From IMG/VR virus record IMGVR_UViG_3300037340_000128, positions 1 to 51,934 of that record: 51,934 nucleotides of DNA; one strand, written 5' to 3'. Within the stretch, counting starts at the first letter, position 1; every line of letters begins with the position of its first letter. Both the position numbers and the translations under genes were made by a program. The notes below the pieces were generated by a model that saw only the letters and a list, made by a program, of their open reading frames with translations, had not been told where the DNA came from and made no database searches. The DNA comes from a virus. Below, in pieces: positions 34,195-41,225 of this stretch.

Positions 34195-34521
34195 ATGTCA
34201 TTGATGACCCCGGTCCCTCCCCAGGTAGCTCGGCTCTCCGAACCGTTTCCGTATATCGTTTGCGTTCAACTGAAAAACGATCTGAAACAGTACTCGTTGT
34301 TTTTTGATGAATTGAGGCGGTCGATTCACTGGATGAACGAACTACCGAATGTATGGATTATCACGCGATATGAAACCATGATTGAACTGAGTCACATCTT
34401 AACTACGAAGATCTATAACGGTGATCGTCTTTTGATTTTGCCAGTCGTTGGCCCAGCAACTGGCGTAATGCCTGAGACAGCTTGGAAATGGATCAACTCT
34501 GTGGTTCCTAGGCTGTGGTGA
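34195..34521 (+). CDS. Small Cas2-like ferredoxin-fold protein
   Basis: A 108-residue protein whose order fits a Cas2/SinR-like fold: strand PYIVCVQLKN, helix YSLFFDELRRSIHWMNELPN, strand VWIITRYET, helix, then NGDRLLILPVVGP and a Trp-rich end (AWKWINSVVP). Such lone Cas2-like proteins occur outside CRISPR loci, and no cas gene or array is present here. The catalytic Asp common after strand 1 in Cas2 is replaced by polar residues (KND). Recognition is by eye. Confidence 0.4.
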   Translation: MSLMTPVPPQVARLSEPFPYIVCVQLKNDLKQYSLFFDELRRSIHWMNELPNVWIITRYETMIELSHILTTKIYNGDRLLILPVVGPATGVMPETAWKWINSVVPRLW

Positions 34522-34530
34522 ACTTCATAG

Positions 34531-34644
34531 ATGGCTCAAGAGAAAAACGAAGACCCGTGGTGGCTGGGATGCATCGCGATTCCCATCGTACTCGTGGGAT
34601 TATACGCGCTCGTGAGGTTCGTGAAGTGGGCGTGGAGCAGGTAA
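34531..34644 (+). CDS. 37-residue membrane peptide
   Basis: Frame MAQEKNEDPWWLGCIAIPIV continues through LVGLYALVRFVKWAWSR, one transmembrane helix with a basic end. It lies 9 bases after the Cas2-like gene and 19 before the next. No Shine-Dalgarno, so probably coupled to the preceding gene. Confidence 0.5.
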   Translation: MAQEKNEDPWWLGCIAIPIVLVGLYALVRFVKWAWSR

Positions 34645-34663
34645 TTTTCAGGAAGGGAAGAAA

Positions 34664-34945
34664 ATGGATAACGAGGAAGATGTAATAACGTTATTGGTTG
34701 GGGCCGGAACCGCAGACGACCCCTATGGCAAGCCAATCGACAATGTCGCACAATTGGTCAAACGCAGCCGTGAGGAAGTCATTGCATACGTGAAGAAGCT
34801 GGAGGCAAGCGGAAAGGTAAAGCCCAAACCAACGCAGTTTCAGGTTGAGCAAGCTGGCGACCCGAGCCAGCACCTCACGTACAACTGGATTCGAGTTGAA
34901 GATGATTGGGAAGAATCGCTAGGAGACGTTATCGCTCGTTCGTGA
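34664..34945 (+). CDS. Small winged-helix-like protein
   Basis: A 93-residue protein starting MDNEEDVITLLVGAGTADDP, with KPIDNVAQLVKRSREEVIAY and VKKLEASGKVKPKPTQFQVE. This has the look of a winged helix with a recognition helix and a wing. A strong AGGAAGGGAAG ribosome site precedes it. It converges on the NinG gene with 2 bases between stops. It may be a regulator; not proven. Confidence 0.55.
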   Translation: MDNEEDVITLLVGAGTADDPYGKPIDNVAQLVKRSREEVIAYVKKLEASGKVKPKPTQFQVEQAGDPSQHLTYNWIRVEDDWEESLGDVIARS

Positions 34946-34947
34946 TT

Positions 34948-35376
34948 TCACGCTGCTTTCGTGGCGGATTTCCGCAATTGAAAATGCTGCGGGAACCGTT
35001 CTCGATATGCCTGAAGGTAGACTGGCCAGCCGTGGCGGGCGGCGTCGGTCAGATAGAGAATGTCATCCAGGGTGAAGTTCGCCGTTTTTGGAAGGGCTTT
35101 GAGCCATTCTGAGGTCCCGGCACCATACTTCAGGTCGAGTCCTCTGCCGTATTCCCAAGTCCTGCCGCCCTTGTAGCCATTTTCTGAGCGGCACTGTCCG
35201 TTGATATTGAATGGATGGAAACGGAGGCCTGGCGCTTCACCTACGCTCACAAAATGGCCTGCGTCGAGTGGTACAAAGCGTCCGCATGAGATACAGGGCA
35301 ATGCGGCGTCATGTTCGCGGATCATCTTGTTCACGGCCTTCTGGCAGTTGGCGCGTGCTTTTTGGATCTCGATCAT
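34948..35376 (-). CDS. NinG-like recombination protein
   Basis: A 142-residue protein resembling lambda NinG (Rap). CISCGRFVPLDAGHFVS (about 28-44) supplies Cys and His ligands; GLRFHPFNINGQCRSENGY and LKYGAGTSEWLKAL follow. NinG proteins are zinc-binding Holliday-junction/branched-DNA nucleases that assist phage recombination. The last of four ATGA-coupled genes. A palindrome copy lies inside its 3' end and encodes LRKSA. Confidence 0.75.
   Translation of the reverse strand: MIEIQKARANCQKAVNKMIREHDAALPCISCGRFVPLDAGHFVSVGEAPGLRFHPFNINGQCRSENGYKGGRTWEYGRGLDLKYGAGTSEWLKALPKTANFTLDDILYLTDAARHGWPVYLQAYRERFPQHFQLRKSATKAA
34964..34975. repeat. Palindrome GCGGATTTCCGC, copy 5
   Basis: Exact copy followed by AA, inside the last codons of the NinG-like gene. 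Confidence 0.85.
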
Positions 35377-35507
35377 GTTTCAAGGTCGTCCTCCTTCGGC
35401 TTATGACATTTGCAGGCACACGGAACATCGTGCTCAAGCCATTCCTTCTTCGGCGCGACGCCGTCGCAGTCCATGTGATCGTCGTCTTGGCAAGCGAGCG
35501 ATTTCAT
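35373..35507 (-). CDS. 44-residue Cys/His-rich protein
   Basis: Frame starting MKSLACQDDDHMDCDGVAPK, ending with CACKCHKPKEDDLET. Six Cys and several His suggest metal binding. Its stop overlaps the NinG start (ATGA), and its own start follows the preceding stop by one base. Found by reading the gap between larger genes; coupling on both sides supports it. Confidence 0.6.
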   Translation of the reverse strand: MKSLACQDDDHMDCDGVAPKKEWLEHDVPCACKCHKPKEDDLET

Positions 35508-35508
35508 A

Positions 35509-35631
35509 TCAATCAACTCTGGCATTGCACGCCGTGCAGTAATGTTTGCTGTACGACCAGCTCCAAATCTTAGCCCCGTGGCACTTTGAACGGAGACCGA
35601 GCCGTATGAGGATGCGAGTGAAGATGGTCAT
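35509..35631 (-). CDS. 40-residue Cys-containing peptide
   Basis: Frame starting MTIFTRILIRLGLRSKCHGA and ending with HYCTACNARVD. A basic N-terminal helix is followed by a CTAC pair, a small zinc-ribbon look. The ATG overlaps the stop of the gene at 35628 (ATGA). Function unknown. Confidence 0.55.
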   Translation of the reverse strand: MTIFTRILIRLGLRSKCHGAKIWSWSYSKHYCTACNARVD

Positions 35632-35909
35632 GCTTTTGGTTTGCGGCGCGGCTTTGCGGATTTCCGCGAAGGAAGGATACGGATTTCAACGGGAAGAATC
35701 TTGTAATACTTTTGGTCTGGCTTATTTATCCACGCTTTTCGTTTCCGCGCTTCTTCTTCTCGCCAATACAACTCGAAGTGATATGCCGTTTCGATTTCCT
35801 CGCCAACTTTCATGTGGGCGAAAGTTGAAGTCGGCGCAAAAGATGGGTCGTCTAACGGATTGCAATCGTTTACCACCGCCCACGCTTTGATGACTTTTGG
35901 TTTCTTCAT
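35628..35909 (-). CDS. Small protein with basic tail
   Basis: A 93-residue protein starting MKKPKVIKAWAVVNDCNPLD. A compact alpha/beta domain is followed by a Lys/Arg-rich tail, part of which (RKSAKP) is encoded by a palindrome copy. First gene of the four-gene NinG operon. The leader AACTAACCAATCTCTACTTAC has no Shine-Dalgarno. The family was not recognised. Confidence 0.55.
   Translation of the reverse strand: MKKPKVIKAWAVVNDCNPLDDPSFAPTSTFAHMKVGEEIETAYHFELYWREEEARKRKAWINKPDQKYYKILPVEIRILPSRKSAKPRRKPKA
35656..35667. repeat. Palindrome GCGGATTTCCGC, copy 6
   Basis: Exact copy followed by GAA instead of AA, inside the 3' end of the gene at 35628. Confidence 0.85.
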
Positions 35910-35932
35910 GTAAGTAGAGATTGGTTAGTTGC

Positions 35933-35938
35933 TACACT
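35933..35938 (+). promoter_or_regulatory. Extended -10 TGCTACACT, probably leaderless start
   Basis: TGC-TACACT ends 6 bases before the ATG at 35945, so transcription would begin at or next to the start codon. Confidence 0.5.
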
Positions 35939-35944
35939 GTGCAA

Positions 35945-36136
35945 ATGGATATTTTGAAGATGCTTGAAGAACTTCGTACGGAGCGCGCTGGCATTGATGA
36001 AGCGATCGCGGTGCTAGCACGGCTGAGCTTAGGACAGGGGAAACGGCGGGGACGTCCACCGCTCTGGATGAAGGGGATCTCGGTGAAGCGCCGGGGCCGT
36101 CCGCCGGGAAGCAAGAACAAGCCGAAAGAGGAATAG
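35945..36136 (+). CDS. AT-hook DNA-binding protein
   Basis: A 63-residue protein. The first 28 residues form a helix with Glu/Arg heptads (MDILKMLEELRTERAGIDEA). Two AT-hook motifs follow, RRGRPPLW and KRRGRPPGSKNK, which bind the minor groove of AT-rich DNA. Very similar small proteins are, to my recollection, frequent in Acidobacteriota genomes. The ATG is 6 bases after a -10-like box, pointing to a leaderless message. It could be a nucleoid-type modulator. Confidence 0.7.
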   Translation: MDILKMLEELRTERAGIDEAIAVLARLSLGQGKRRGRPPLWMKGISVKRRGRPPGSKNKPKEE

Positions 36137-36137
36137 A

Positions 36138-36536
36138 TCAGAACAGGGTTTGCGTGGCTTCGACCTTTGCCTCGGAATTGAAGAACCTGTCTTTCATCGG
36201 GATATCGAGCTGCTGCTCTAGTTCGAATAGTTCTTCCTCTCGCCGCGCCGAGATTGCGGAAATCCGCAACGGGAATGACATCTGATACCAATAGAGTGCT
36301 TGGTTCTTTGGGTCGTGCCAGCCGCGAATCAGGCACTCGGTCTTGCCACGCCACTTGCCGTCTTTGAGATCCGCCACTCTTGCTCCGACGCGAGCGAGAC
36401 TCTTCATATCCCCGCGCCCGCAATGGGAGCAGTAGTTCGACGATGGATAGACTACGCGGACTATCTCATCCGTGCGGTGTGGGGAGTTGTCGCTCAATAG
36501 GTTGTAGAGGCGTTCGGTTTGTGATGGGGATTTCAT
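36138..36536 (-). CDS. Winged-helix-like protein of unknown role
   Basis: A 132-residue protein starting MKSPSQTERLYNLLSDNSPH. The N-terminus (LLSDNSPHRTDEIVRVVYP, then ARVGARVADLKDGKW) looks like a winged helix of the type in phage HTH proteins; CSHCG adds a Cys pair. The start at 36536 overlaps the preceding stop (ATGA) and is preferred to a longer frame. A palindrome copy inside it encodes LRISA. Confidence 0.55.
   Translation of the reverse strand: MKSPSQTERLYNLLSDNSPHRTDEIVRVVYPSSNYCSHCGRGDMKSLARVGARVADLKDGKWRGKTECLIRGWHDPKNQALYWYQMSFPLRISAISARREEELFELEQQLDIPMKDRFFNSEAKVEATQTLF
36256..36267. repeat. Palindrome GCGGAAATCCGC, copy 7
   Basis: Exact copy, AA centre, followed by AA, inside the gene at 36138. 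Confidence 0.85.
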
Positions 36537-36946
36537 GGATGTATTGAACAGTGATGTTGACATGACGGCGGTTCGACTTCCGCCGTTTCTTTCTTACCTG
36601 GCAGCGCTTTACTCCAGCTACCTGTTTCTTGGAAGATTCGCTCGCAGGTTTCCTTTAGGGAATCGGAGGGTTTGGAAAAGCGTTTATAAATTTCAATTGC
36701 CTCATAAGCCCGCCGCTCCGTCATGCCGCGCTCGCCGTACTCGTTACAAACCGCTTGGATGAACTTGCGCCGGTCGGGTTTCTTGATGTCCCGTAACGCG
36801 TTCTCCAGCGATTTCACCCGCCCGACGTACCAGACGATGGTTCGCATGCTTCTATCATGAAAAAACATCTCATCTTGACCTTTCCAGTCGTCAATCAATT
36901 CCTGAACGCGGTCGGTGAAGTTTGATTTGGTTAGTCTTTGTTCCAT
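36533..36946 (-). CDS. Helical protein, intact paralogue of the fragment at 37377
   Basis: A 137-residue helical protein starting MEQRLTKSNFTDRVQELIDD. Its first third (FTDRVQELIDDWKGQDEMFF, then HDR) is repeated with changes in a 33-residue frame on the other side of the HNH gene. The rest includes RRKFIQAVCNEYGERGMTER and a Trp-containing end. Family unknown; it belongs to the early DNA-metabolism block. It overlaps the HNH gene by 16 bases. Confidence 0.6.
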   Translation of the reverse strand: MEQRLTKSNFTDRVQELIDDWKGQDEMFFHDRSMRTIVWYVGRVKSLENALRDIKKPDRRKFIQAVCNEYGERGMTERRAYEAIEIYKRFSKPSDSLKETCERIFQETGSWSKALPGKKETAEVEPPSCQHHCSIHP

Positions 36947-37386
36947 GTGATTGTGTAACTGGACGTACCGTACTTAAGCTGAAAGAAATATGCCCAATTG
37001 CATAGCGCGCAAAGAATGTTCAAGTCATCTATTGCACGCCTGCCGCGAACAATCTCTGTAGTTATTCGTCTACCGCGCCTCGCTCGGTACTCTGCACTAC
37101 CGCCGCCGTTTACATGATTGATCTGAAGGAACTCGAATACGTCGCAACCACAACTTTCACAGACGATGGGCTTGCCTCTCGCTAGGAGATTTAGAGCCGC
37201 GGTTCGCATACGCTTTTGGTATGCCTGCTTTCTGACTCGGCCTGTTTTTGCATGAGCGTAGCAGTATGTGGAATGTGGTCGGATGACTTTTCCGCATACC
37301 TTACAGTTCTTGGCGTTGTTGGCCTGCCATCGCTTCCAGTAATGCCTGTCATATTCCTTCTTTTTGAGGGGGTCTTTCAACGGCAT
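36931..37386 (-). CDS. HNH endonuclease, probable mobile insertion
   Basis: A 151-residue protein with two Cys pairs (CKVCG at 28-32 and CESCGCD near 76) and an HNH core: LQINHVNGGGSAEYRARRGR, then LNILCALCNWAYFFQLKYG. The N-terminus (KKKEYDRHYWKRWQ) is the basic lead typical of phage HNH proteins. Free-standing HNH enzymes of this kind are often homing endonucleases. Here it lies between a truncated and an intact copy of the same gene start, which fits insertion by homing or recombination. Confidence 0.75.
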   Translation of the reverse strand: MPLKDPLKKKEYDRHYWKRWQANNAKNCKVCGKVIRPHSTYCYAHAKTGRVRKQAYQKRMRTAALNLLARGKPIVCESCGCDVFEFLQINHVNGGGSAEYRARRGRRITTEIVRGRRAIDDLNILCALCNWAYFFQLKYGTSSYTITWNKD

Positions 37387-37478
37387 CGATCGTGGAAGAA
37401 CATTTCATCCTGCCCGCGCCAGTCGTCGAGCAAACTCTGAACTTGGTCTTGGAAGCGGTTGGCGGGCAGGGTGGTCAT
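37377..37478 (-). pseudogene. Truncated N-terminal copy of the gene at 36533
   Basis: Frame starting MTTLPANRFQDQVQSLLDDW and continuing RGQDEMFFHDRCR to a stop. FQDQVQSLLDDWRGQDEMFF matches FTDRVQELIDDWKGQDEMFF of the downstream intact gene. Similarity ends after HDR, precisely where the HNH gene starts; the TGA overlaps its second and third codons. The start follows the previous stop by 3 bases (TAAAGCATG), so the fragment may still be translated. Confidence 0.7.
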
Positions 37479-37481
37479 GCT

Positions 37482-38033
37482 TTACCAATTCTCATTAACC
37501 GTTTTCAGCGAAATCTTTAGCTTCTGCGCGATTCGAACCGAATCAAGGCCGTCTTCTTTGAGGCCCTGGATCGCCGCATGAAGCTCGTCGTCGGTAAGCG
37601 TTAGCGACGGTGGAGCGTCGGCCTTTGGTTCCTCGGCGCGCTGCGCGCCCTTCTTGATGTGCTTGGCGTAAGTGGCCTTGGCCTGATACCACGACGACAT
37701 TGGTACGCCGAGTTTCGCTGCGGCTTCGGTTGTCGTCATTTTCCCGTCCGCGATCTTCTGCGCGAGCTTCACAACTTCGTCCGGATCGTACTTGGCTTGC
37801 TTGCTGGACCTGCTTCCAGATTTCGCGGCTTTGGTTTTATGGACCTTCGCCGGTTTCTTATAGCGCCGGACCGGGACGCCATCTGGTTCGGTATCTGCCC
37901 GTACAACCGTTTCAGGATCAGCTGAACGGGCGGTTTCGACTTTGACATCGCCGTGTTGGGGCGTCGTTTCTTCCCTACGTTCGAACGCAAGCGCATCCGT
38001 GACTGATTCGAAAATAAATAGTTTGACTTTCAT
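37482..38033 (-). CDS. Putative DNA-binding regulator with two HTH segments
   Basis: A 183-residue protein: N-terminal beta part, a basic linker (RRYKKPAKVHKTKAAKSGSR), one HTH-like segment (about 85-130, KMTTTEAAAKLGVPMSSWYQ) and a second at the C-terminus (DGLDSVRIAQKLKISLKTVN). The second resembles the LuxR/resolvase type of helix-turn-helix. It probably binds DNA as a regulator of the early genes. The leader (CCGCCACACTAACC) lacks a Shine-Dalgarno. Confidence 0.6.
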   Translation of the reverse strand: MKVKLFIFESVTDALAFERREETTPQHGDVKVETARSADPETVVRADTEPDGVPVRRYKKPAKVHKTKAAKSGSRSSKQAKYDPDEVVKLAQKIADGKMTTTEAAAKLGVPMSSWYQAKATYAKHIKKGAQRAEEPKADAPPSLTLTDDELHAAIQGLKEDGLDSVRIAQKLKISLKTVNENW

Positions 38034-38075
38034 GGTTAGTGTGGCGGACTTAGTAACTCCGTCCGCCGCGAATGA

Positions 38076-38237
38076 TTATGTTGATGATTTGTACCACGGC
38101 TTACCGACTAACTCATCGTGATGAACCACCGAGGCCTGATTGAATCCGCCGATCTCATTCCACAACTCCTGAACGTGGCGGCACGTCCGGGAGAAGGTGA
38201 ACTTGGGGCAGGTGCAATCCCAGTTCGGCCGATCCAT
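38076..38237 (-). CDS. SWIM-type zinc finger protein
   Basis: At least 53 residues, starting MDRPNWDCTCPKFTFSRTCR, with the SWIM pattern C-x-C-x(n)-C-x-H (CTCPKF...CRH). SWIM fingers bind DNA or proteins. The frame is open upstream into the SSB-like gene, and the upstream residues FPSKSNPDLTYRAAILYGGT also look like this family. The true start may therefore be an ATG near 38357 or 38363 inside that gene; no other start codon exists between. Confidence 0.55.
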   Translation of the reverse strand: MDRPNWDCTCPKFTFSRTCRHVQELWNEIGGFNQASVVHHDELVGKPWYKSST

Positions 38238-38286
38238 CGTGCCGCCGTAAAGGATGGCGGCACGATAGGTGAGGTCGGGATTGGAC

Positions 38287-38793
38287 TTAGAAGGGAATGT
38301 CTTCGACCGAAATGTCTTCTGCGCCCGATATGTCTGGCATATCTTCTTCGCTAGCATCGTCATCGAGTTGGATGGTTGGCACATGGTTGCCCGCGACCTT
38401 TGAGATTTTCGTGCCGTACTTCCCTGTCTTCATCTTGAAGGCCTCTGCGATGAACTCCTCACCCACGGCGATGTTTTCCAACGCTTCGACGATATAATTC
38501 ACTTTGCCCGTCTGCTGGTTCTTGATGGCGACGTTCCAAAACTTCTTCTCGCCATTGTCGGAAACAACCATCTGCAATTCCTCCTGCTCCTTGCCGTCAT
38601 AGCCCTTGCCGCGCCCGATCTTCTCCGAGATGATTTTGACGCGGTGCTGGCCGTTCGGCACGCGGATCTCCTCCGTCTGTCCGCCGCCCACATCGACAAC
38701 CCTTTTGTCCGTCACTGAAAAGAACCCTGACTGCTCCCGCACCGCGCCTTTCTCTCGCGCTGAATCCATCAACCGCTTTGTTAAATCGCTCAT
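38287..38793 (-). CDS. SSB-like DNA-binding protein
   Basis: A 168-residue protein with a beta-rich core (RVPNGQHRVKIISEKIGRGK, KKFWNVAIKNQQTGKVNYIV) and an acidic C-terminal tail ending SVEDIPF. That end matches the tip by which single-strand binding proteins recruit partners (E. coli SSB ends DDDIPF). The gene follows the exonuclease gene by 15 bases, so the two probably act in phage recombination. The core is not clearly a standard SSB. Confidence 0.6.
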   Translation of the reverse strand: MSDLTKRLMDSAREKGAVREQSGFFSVTDKRVVDVGGGQTEEIRVPNGQHRVKIISEKIGRGKGYDGKEQEELQMVVSDNGEKKFWNVAIKNQQTGKVNYIVEALENIAVGEEFIAEAFKMKTGKYGTKISKVAGNHVPTIQLDDDASEEDMPDISGAEDISVEDIPF

Positions 38794-38808
38794 AGTTAGT
38801 GTTATTGG

Positions 38809-39687
38809 TTATGCGGCTTTCGACGTCGCCGCGTTTGTTACTGACTTTGGTTTGACTGCCTTGATTGGCTGAACGATGGGCTTAGCATCGACCTTCATCT
38901 TGCGGCTACCCATATCCTTGAACTTGGATTCCATATAGGAATAGAACTTGTGGGCGACACGCTGGTGTAAAAACGTCTCACGGAAGAACTGCATGTCGGT
39001 CTGGTTCGTGATCGTGAGGGTCTCCGCCTCCTTGCCATCCTTCGGGATACGGATGATGAGGTAGCCCATCACCTGCAAGCCCATTTCGCGGAGCATCAGA
39101 TCGTACCCGGCGCATTGGAGCAAGTAGCTTGCTGAAAGCTGGCCGCTCGTCTTGAAGTCCACAAGATACGTAATGCCGTCGATGACTGCAATGCCATCCA
39201 ACTTGCCGGCGACCCGATGTTCGTCCGACGCGACTACTTCTTCGGATGCGAGCCATGTGATGTCTTTGTCCTTCATCCAACCAACGAAAGCGGTTACGGC
39301 GTTATCGGCCTCCTTGCTTTGAGGAGTAGGAGGCAGGGGCTTGTCCGAACCCATCTTTGACTGAACGACTGCGCTGATCCAGTCATGAGCCGCCGTGCCA
39401 TCCGACTTCGCCTGCTCTGACTTGCGCTTCGCCGCGCCCTTAGCCGCCATGACCGCGAGCTCGAACATCTTGGGGTTTTCCGTCATCACCTCGAACGGCT
39501 TAGAGAGCAGGTCTGACGCCATCTCTTTCGCGTACCACGGACCGAGGAAGAAACTTTTGTCCCACGCATCGCTGATCGTGGTGCATCCGGTGTAGAGCGT
39601 TCCATCTGGCTTGGTGTAGGTATGCGCCACTTCCTGAAAGATGATGTCGGTAGTATGCAAGATGCCTTCTAAAGAGTTTGATTTCAT
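38809..39687 (-). CDS. PD-(D/E)XK exonuclease (RecB/Cas4-like)
   Basis: A 292-residue protein with the nuclease core VAGKLDGIAVIDGITYLVDF followed by KTSG, then LLQCAGYDLML. This is the GxxD...DFKT...QxxxY layout of RecB/lambda-exonuclease-like enzymes. The N-terminus (TKPDGTLYTGCTTISDAWDK) is typical of phage members. With the SSB-like protein it forms a probable homologous-recombination pair. No separate annealing protein was recognised. Confidence 0.75.
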   Translation of the reverse strand: MKSNSLEGILHTTDIIFQEVAHTYTKPDGTLYTGCTTISDAWDKSFFLGPWYAKEMASDLLSKPFEVMTENPKMFELAVMAAKGAAKRKSEQAKSDGTAAHDWISAVVQSKMGSDKPLPPTPQSKEADNAVTAFVGWMKDKDITWLASEEVVASDEHRVAGKLDGIAVIDGITYLVDFKTSGQLSASYLLQCAGYDLMLREMGLQVMGYLIIRIPKDGKEAETLTITNQTDMQFFRETFLHQRVAHKFYSYMESKFKDMGSRKMKVDAKPIVQPIKAVKPKSVTNAATSKAA

Positions 39688-39695
39688 GTTTTTGG

Positions 39696-39791
39696 ATTCG
39701 GGAGGGTGCGAGCGAACCGGAACGGAATGCTCACACCGGCCTGGTGGGGGTCAATGAGTGCCTAGAATCCTCTGCGGCCTCCCTCCCGAAT
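39696..39791. repeat. 10-bp inverted repeat enclosing a structured gap
   Basis: ATTCGGGAGG (39696-39705) and CCTCCCGAAT (39782-39791) are perfect complements 76 bases apart. The gap also has CCGG pairs and CACCGG...GGTG. The region 39688-39849 has no gene. It could be a small RNA, an origin element or a leader structure. Confidence 0.45.
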
Positions 39792-39849
39792 GTTCCCGTT
39801 ACTTTAATGTTCTGGTTTGCGCTACTGACGCGAGCGCGGGATGACGGAC

Positions 39850-40068
39850 TTAGAAGTCTAGGACTGCGAAACCGCTCACAAAGAGGATAAGGAAACTGAC
39901 GATGAGCGATGGGGTGTCGTGCGCTCCGACGGCCCAGACGAACTCCGATCCTGCGAGGAAGAAGGTCAGGTAGGTCAATTTCTCCGCGCGCCGACTTGTC
40001 CTGCGCCGCCAGTCCTCATGTTCAATCTGAGAGACGAGCGGCAATTCTGATTTGGATTTCGGTTTCAT
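39850..40068 (-). CDS. Small two-span membrane protein
   Basis: A 72-residue protein starting MKPKSKSELPLVSQIEHEDW, with a basic soluble lead and two hydrophobic segments (LTYLTFFLAGSEFVWAVG and LIVSFLILFVSGFAVLDF). Its start overlaps the preceding stop (ATGA). Function unknown. Confidence 0.5.
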   Translation of the reverse strand: MKPKSKSELPLVSQIEHEDWRRRTSRRAEKLTYLTFFLAGSEFVWAVGAHDTPSLIVSFLILFVSGFAVLDF

Positions 40069-40265
40069 GGTAGTTCCTCTTTACCCTCCGCTTCTATCTT
40101 CTTAGCCATTTCCGCATACTGGGCAAAGTATTCACGGAACGCATCTTCCAACTTTGCGAAGTTGTTGCTATCAGCTACCTGAAGCAAATTCGCTAACTGG
40201 ACGACGAAAGAGCCACCGTACCGCTTCATAGCAATAATCATGTAATATGCGTCTTCTTGTTTCAT
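40065..40265 (-). CDS. Small helical protein
   Basis: A 66-residue helical protein starting MKQEDAYYMIIAMKRYGGSF and ending EAEGKEELP. The open frame runs further upstream, but the ATG at 40265 is chosen because the upstream part crosses a palindrome copy and a low-coding stretch. Not recognised. Confidence 0.5.
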   Translation of the reverse strand: MKQEDAYYMIIAMKRYGGSFVVQLANLLQVADSNNFAKLEDAFREYFAQYAEMAKKIEAEGKEELP

Positions 40266-40277
40266 TGGCTTGGTTTT

Positions 40278-40289
40278 GCGGATTTCCGC
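40278..40289. repeat. Palindrome GCGGATTTCCGC, copy 8
   Basis: Exact copy followed by AATAA, 12 bases upstream of the start of the small helical gene, so it lies in that gene's leader. Confidence 0.85.
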
Positions 40290-40374
40290 AATAATTAATT
40301 TGTGTAGCTCGACCTGACTACCCTCTAATAATACGCTTCCGGCAGGTAAATGCAATAACCTAGTTATGCACAGG

Positions 40375-40890
40375 CTATAAAAGAGCTCGGAGTGCGGTGA
40401 AAGTCTCTCCAGTCGTGAGCTTATCGCTTTTCTCGTTATTACATGAGCTACAAAGTGGCTGGATATTATCAATGTCGTTGCACTGAAATGGGAGCCATCC
40501 GTTTACGATCCAAGGCCCCCAAAACTTGACCCAAATCGAGATGGGGATAATGTGATCGCGTACCAGTTGAACCTCAGGTTGTTTCCGTCCGCACCGCGCA
40601 CATGCGAACTCGAACTGTTTTAATAAGTCCTGCCACTGCTGGGGCGTATGGGAACCGCCTAAGCCCCGTTGCTTAATGCGGCGGCCACGAACAGCAAATA
40701 GGTGCTTCATCCGCCGTGTTTTAGCGACTTCGACGGACTCCCCGCTCTTCGGCGTTCCGGAGCGATAAGCTTTCCAATATTCCCGCTGCCGGTTTCGATG
40801 CGTCATGCGGTAAGCCAGGTGGTAGGCGTTATACCGCTTGCGGCCCTGCCGCTTGCCGAACTTGTTTTGATACCACGCGAGGGATGCCAT
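40375..40890 (-). CDS. HNH endonuclease
   Basis: A 171-residue protein starting MASLAWYQNKFGKRQGRKRY, with a basic N-terminal half and an HNH core: CARCGRKQPEVQLVRDHIIP, IDNIQPLCSSCNNEKSDK. The two Cys pairs bind zinc and His of DHI is catalytic. It is distinct from the HNH at 36931. It could be a packaging helper or a homing enzyme; its distance from terminase favours the latter. The longer frame from 40980 has no support. Confidence 0.75.
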   Translation of the reverse strand: MASLAWYQNKFGKRQGRKRYNAYHLAYRMTHRNRQREYWKAYRSGTPKSGESVEVAKTRRMKHLFAVRGRRIKQRGLGGSHTPQQWQDLLKQFEFACARCGRKQPEVQLVRDHIIPISIWVKFWGPWIVNGWLPFQCNDIDNIQPLCSSCNNEKSDKLTTGETFTALRALL

Positions 40891-41025
40891 TACCGAAATA
40901 ATAACCCGAATAGATAATTGTGCAAATCGGGATAAGTCTGAGTAAGTAGCCAATTCGTTTCGCCTTGATTTAATTCCCACTTACTTTACGCTTGTAGGTA
41001 GCTCACTGAAAAGGAGGGAGCTTAT

Positions 41026-41211
41026 ATGGCAAAGAATCAGAAGCCGGACTTCGCGGTGAAGTTTCCGGTTGATGGCATTTGGCACAAACTCGGAGCCGCC
41101 TGGAAAAATGAAGGGGGCACGATCAACGTCGTGCTCGATGTCGGGGTGGCTATGACGCTTCAACCCGGCGCGAAGTTAGTGCTCGTTCCCCCGAAGGAGG
41201 AGGCGGAGTAA
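41026..41211 (+). CDS. Small protein upstream of primase
   Basis: A 61-residue beta-rich protein starting MAKNQKPDFAVKFPVDGIWH, with a strong AAGGAGGGAG ribosome site. Its TAA sits in the loop of a GGCGGA/TCCGCC hairpin. It precedes the primase gene by 14 bases on the same strand. Similar short proteins are plentiful in bacterial genomes, but I cannot name the family. Confidence 0.6.
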   Translation: MAKNQKPDFAVKFPVDGIWHKLGAAWKNEGGTINVVLDVGVAMTLQPGAKLVLVPPKEEAE

Positions 41212-41217
41212 TCCGCC
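41202..41217. promoter_or_regulatory. Hairpin over the stop codon
   Basis: GGCGGA (41202-41207) and TCCGCC (41212-41217) with the TAA in the loop. The arms are close to those of the dispersed palindrome. It may protect or attenuate the transcript ahead of primase. Confidence 0.4.
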
Positions 41218-41225
41218 TTTCAACT

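Noticed and set aside
34195-34521. Part of a CRISPR adaptation module
   Set aside because: No cas1, effector or repeat array within the window; only an isolated Cas2-like fold.
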